Positions 61,761 through 64,000 of a stretch of 64,000 nt of DNA are shown here, one piece after another. The number at the start of each line of letters is the position of its first letter. Positions within the stretch are counted from its first letter, which is position 1. The DNA is from an uncultured Eubacterium sp. (GTDB lineage Bacteria > Bacillota > Clostridia > Lachnospirales > Lachnospiraceae), in contig CAJTZN010000015.1 in the NCBI GenBank assembly GCA_910584065.1, positions 1 through 64,000 of the forward strand, given 5' to 3'. The notes under the pieces were generated by a model. The model did not search any database. It had not been told where the DNA came from and saw nothing but the letters and a program-made list of their open reading frames with translations. Made by a program: the position numbers and the translations under genes.

Positions 61761-61790
61761 ATTATATACTTGAAGATTTGGTTTTGTCAA
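61761..61790 (-). promoter_or_regulatory. Consensus promoter of the 125-residue protein gene
   Basis: Minus-strand TTGACA (61785-61790) and TATAAT (61761-61766) are both perfect, with an 18-nt spacer. A GGAGG site lies 8 nt before the ATG at 61715. High expression is expected. Confidence 0.88.
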
Positions 61791-61837
61791 TACCTATTTT
61801 TCAAACGATGATGAAAGGGAAAAGCTGTTAGAAACAA

Positions 61838-63037
61838 TCAATAGGTATCCATTAGGAGGAAATCCGCCAAATGTACTATTTTAATACCGTTAATATTTCC
61901 CGCAGCAAACTCATCCAGCGTAACGATATACTTCGGATAATGATCTCTTATTTCAAGCAGATTTGCCGTTTCCCGTTCAGATTCCTCCGGCAGGTTACGG
62001 CACACCTGAACATACACCCGTTCATCGCGGCGAACTGCCACAAAATCAATTTCCCGGGTTTCATTTTTACCGATATATACGTGGTAACCTTTTCTGCGAA
62101 GTTCAAAATATACTATATTTTCAAGCATGGCCGCAATAGCTTTCGGATTAAATCCTATGATACAGTATTTCAGGGAAGCGTCCGCGAGATAAAATTTTTC
62201 CTGTGTCTTCAACACGGCTTTTCCCTGCAGGTCAAACCTCCGGCAGCGATAGACCACAAAGGCCTTTTCCAACCATTCCAAATAATTGTAGACAGCTTCC
62301 ACAGAAAGTGAACGTCCCTCACCCTTTAAAAATTTTACAATGGCATTGGCAGAAAAAGTTTTTCCGACATTTTCTACGACATATCTTACAACACGGTTAA
62401 AAAGGTCAAAATTAGAAATATTATGCCGTTTCGTTATATCATTTGTGACCACCGAATGATAAATCCCCTCTACGATCTGGTAAATAGATGTTTCATCAAA
62501 ATTTGTAACCGCGGTAATCGGAAAACCGCCCCTGCGGATATAATCCTGTAATAACTCCCGTTTCGCTGCATGTGATGTATTTTTAAAATCAAGATATTCC
62601 GCGAAGGAAAGTGTAAATACAGGAATTTGAATCGTCCTTCCGCTCAAATATGTGGAAATCTCACTTGACATAAGTTTGGAATTCGAACCTGTAATATAAA
62701 TATCTGTATTTCCATCTTCAAGAAGGCTGTTTACCGCTTTCTCCCAGCCATCTACTTCCTGTACCTCGTCAAGCAAAAGATAGTAACAGTCCTGGTCGAC
62801 AATCCTTTCCTTAATTTGATCGTACATATCCCGGTGCGTCATTCCGTCCTCAAAATTTTCAGACGTATAGCACATTTCAATGATGTGATCCTGATGTATT
62901 CCGCTACTCAATAAATCATCACGGTACATTTTCAAAATCGTGGATTTCCCGCAGCGGCGCACTCCTGCCAGTATTTTGACCAACGGCACATTACGATAAT
63001 TTTTCAGCATTTGTATATAGTAAGGCCTTACGATCAT
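61838..63037 (-). CDS. DUF4143 P-loop ATPase (AAA_14), copy B
   Basis: This 399-residue paralogue of the protein at 19366-20565 has the same layout. Walker A is GVRRCGKST near 26-34, Walker B LLLDEVQEV near 88-96 and the sensor TGSNSKLMSSEIST. The C-terminal DUF4143 domain carries the restriction-like REIDFVAV near 330-337. Function unknown. It has an AGGAGG site and a promoter with the same palindrome placement as copy A. It is monocistronic. Confidence 0.9.
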   Translation of the reverse strand: MIVRPYYIQMLKNYRNVPLVKILAGVRRCGKSTILKMYRDDLLSSGIHQDHIIEMCYTSENFEDGMTHRDMYDQIKERIVDQDCYYLLLDEVQEVDGWEKAVNSLLEDGNTDIYITGSNSKLMSSEISTYLSGRTIQIPVFTLSFAEYLDFKNTSHAAKRELLQDYIRRGGFPITAVTNFDETSIYQIVEGIYHSVVTNDITKRHNISNFDLFNRVVRYVVENVGKTFSANAIVKFLKGEGRSLSVEAVYNYLEWLEKAFVVYRCRRFDLQGKAVLKTQEKFYLADASLKYCIIGFNPKAIAAMLENIVYFELRRKGYHVYIGKNETREIDFVAVRRDERVYVQVCRNLPEESERETANLLEIRDHYPKYIVTLDEFAAGNINGIKIVHLADFLLMDTY

Positions 63038-63057
63038 AGCAACTCGCCTCCTTTACT

Positions 63058-63114
63058 ATTATACCCAAAAAATTCATGATATTCAATAGTTTTTACTTGA
63101 TTCAAGTAAAAACT
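63058..63114 (-). promoter_or_regulatory. Promoter and palindrome of DUF4143 copy B
   Basis: Minus-strand TTGAAT (63081-63086) and TATAAT (63058-63063) are 17 nt apart. A palindrome with 12-bp arms AGTTTTTACTTG/CAAGTAAAAACT fills 63088-63114 and begins 2 nt upstream of the -35, as in copy A. Confidence 0.75.
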
Positions 63115-63141
63115 TGATAATTTCTCTTAATCTTTCCGCTA

Positions 63142-63363
63142 TTATAAAAAGTCCATCCAAGCTGAGTTCTTACATTCCGCATACTTATCGGAATCCGAGT
63201 CTTTCGCGGATACGATCATGATCGGCACCGTACTCTTTTCCCTGATGACGCTCATCACCTTCCATCCGTCCATCTTAGGAATCATCAGATCCAGCAGTAC
63301 GAGACTGTATTCTCCTTCGAAAAATTTTGTGCAGGCACTTTCCCCATCATAAGCAGTTACCAC
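63142..63363 (-). pseudogene. Response regulator receiver fragment
   Basis: Only the middle of an OmpR-type receiver domain remains: VVTAYDGESA, phosphoacceptor LLDLMIPKMDG and PIMIVSAKDSDSDKY. The N-terminal acidic pair, the KPF Lys strand and the DNA-binding domain are absent, and stops lie at both ends. It is a decayed remnant. Confidence 0.85.
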
Positions 63364-63437
63364 TTCGGAATTAGCTTAATTTCCCCCTGTTCAATTTAAT
63401 CCCACCACTTTACAACTATTAAGATCAAGCCTGGCTT

Positions 63438-63713
63438 TTATCGGCGTCTTCGAAATCCATATTCTTTTTTTAACCTCTCATAGATTTCAAATGCCACCGG
63501 ACAGATCTCTACTGTATCCAATACGCTCAGCAGACTAAATAGACGTTCCGGCTGGTCTGTATACGGATATTTTTTGCAGCTATCCGGCTTACAGTCACCC
63601 AGTTTGCAGTTGCCGTCCTCCTGCAAAAAATCGCACGGCTTATGTTTGGTCTGGTAATTTGTAGCGTACTCGTCTTTTTCCAGATAAGTTGAAATGAACT
63701 GTTCTTTTGTCAT
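63438..63713 (-). pseudogene. Truncated YkgJ-type cysteine-cluster protein
   Basis: The 91-residue frame retains the C-terminal half of a YkgJ/UPF0153-like iron or zinc cluster protein: CDFL, CKLGDCKPDSCKKYPYTD and the ICPVA Cys. The N-terminal CxxC..CC cluster expected ahead of it is missing. It has its own ATG, so it could still be translated, but the metal site would be incomplete. It lies in a stretch of decayed genes. Confidence 0.6.
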
Positions 63714-63734
63714 ATGTAAATGCTGCGCGTCCTT

Positions 63735-64000
63735 CTACTTACTCGATAACCGATACCGCACCGCCGGACCGGAACCCGTTTTGATGATTTTGTTTTGCGC
63801 GATCAACTCGTTCAGGGCACGGATGGCAGGAAACTTTGATCTGCCAAGAATTTCTTCGACCTCTTTGCGACTGACCACACCTTTTTGTGTGATCACGGAA
63901 AGTACCTTTTCCGTATCGCTCATCGTATCATTAAAGACTGCGATGATTTTCGGCAGAACAACCACAAAAGAGGAAGGAGCGGGCTTAAACACCGGTTTAT
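63735..64000 (-). CDS. Winged-helix protein, 5' end outside the window (AlbA_2-type DNA-binding protein C-terminus)
   Basis: The frame runs off the right edge, so only the last ~88 residues are seen. FKPAPSSFVVVLP followed by a winged helix (LSVITQKGVVSRKEVEEILGRSKFPAIRALNELI) and GSGPAVRYRL matches the C-terminal part of Schlafen AlbA_2-domain transcriptional regulators common in this group. The N-terminal part would settle this. Confidence 0.6.
   Translation of the reverse strand, partial: KPVFKPAPSSFVVVLPKIIAVFNDTMSDTEKVLSVITQKGVVSRKEVEEILGRSKFPAIRALNELIAQNKIIKTGSGPAVRYRLSSK

Noticed and set aside
56099..61790. Lasso-peptide or radical-SAM RiPP cluster
   Set aside because: HPr-kinase-like and PqqD domains occur, but no asparagine-synthetase-like cyclase, transglutaminase-like B2 protease or radical SAM enzyme is present.

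Overview
The window reads as a chromosomal piece of a low-to-mid GC Gram-positive Clostridia bacterium, most likely a gut Lachnospiraceae. The evidence is the SD-led genes with TTGACA/TATAAT promoters, a T-box leader, an L10 leader, DUF6273 and Ig-like surface proteins, two DUF4143 ATPases, and a Gram-positive Pel-like locus. The assignment is inferred from family content only.

Layout. 0.1-5.1 kb: a HAD phosphatase, a nucleoside phosphorylase behind a T-box leader, a frameshifted GH59 glycosidase and an AraC regulator. 5.2-14.4 kb: an accessory island built from repeats of the 3' end of tRNA-Ser plus its terminator. It holds two related secreted surface proteins with near-identical promoters, relics of a subtilase and of an Rpn nuclease, a 21-residue hydrophobic peptide, and an intact AAA ATPase/subtilase pair resembling the IetAS anti-phage module. 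14.3-19.3 kb: two tRNA-Ser genes and a housekeeping run with tsaD, rnz, tsaB and tsaE, which serves t6A and tRNA processing. 19.4-33.9 kb: a DUF4143 ATPase, an RNA m5C methyltransferase, cdd, a large anchored extracytoplasmic protein, a degenerate-GGDEF/EAL protein, a PrcB-like lipoprotein, a hybrid sensor kinase, an AEC transporter, tRNA-Trp, metF and purA. 34.1-37.6 kb: the rpmG-secE-nusG-rplK-rplA-(L10 leader)-rplJ-rplL block.

37.7-56.1 kb is a long exopolysaccharide locus, mostly on the minus strand. It starts with an SDR-PelD fusion and a PelE-like protein, continues with a polytopic protein, a DUF2194 protein, PelF, PelG, a DUF2304-like protein and two glycosyltransferases, and ends with two DUF4832/DUF4874-type proteins, a flippase and a nucleotidyltransferase-fold protein. 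The PelD part keeps an RxxD motif exactly where the c-di-GMP inhibitory site of GGDEF domains lies, while the GGDEF motif itself is lost. 56.1-61.8 kb joins this locus to a possible protein maturation and export module: a stand-alone PqqD domain, a glycosyltransferase, a SipW-like S26 peptidase, a PqqD-HPr-kinase-like fusion, an ABC exporter, and a very strongly promoted 125-residue protein with a leader-like N-terminus.

61.8-64 kb: a second DUF4143 ATPase with the same promoter-palindrome architecture as the first, then decayed gene fragments and a gene running off the edge. The most interesting candidates are the 56-62 kb module and its link to the Pel-like operon, followed by the IetAS-like island and the paired DUF4143 palindromes.
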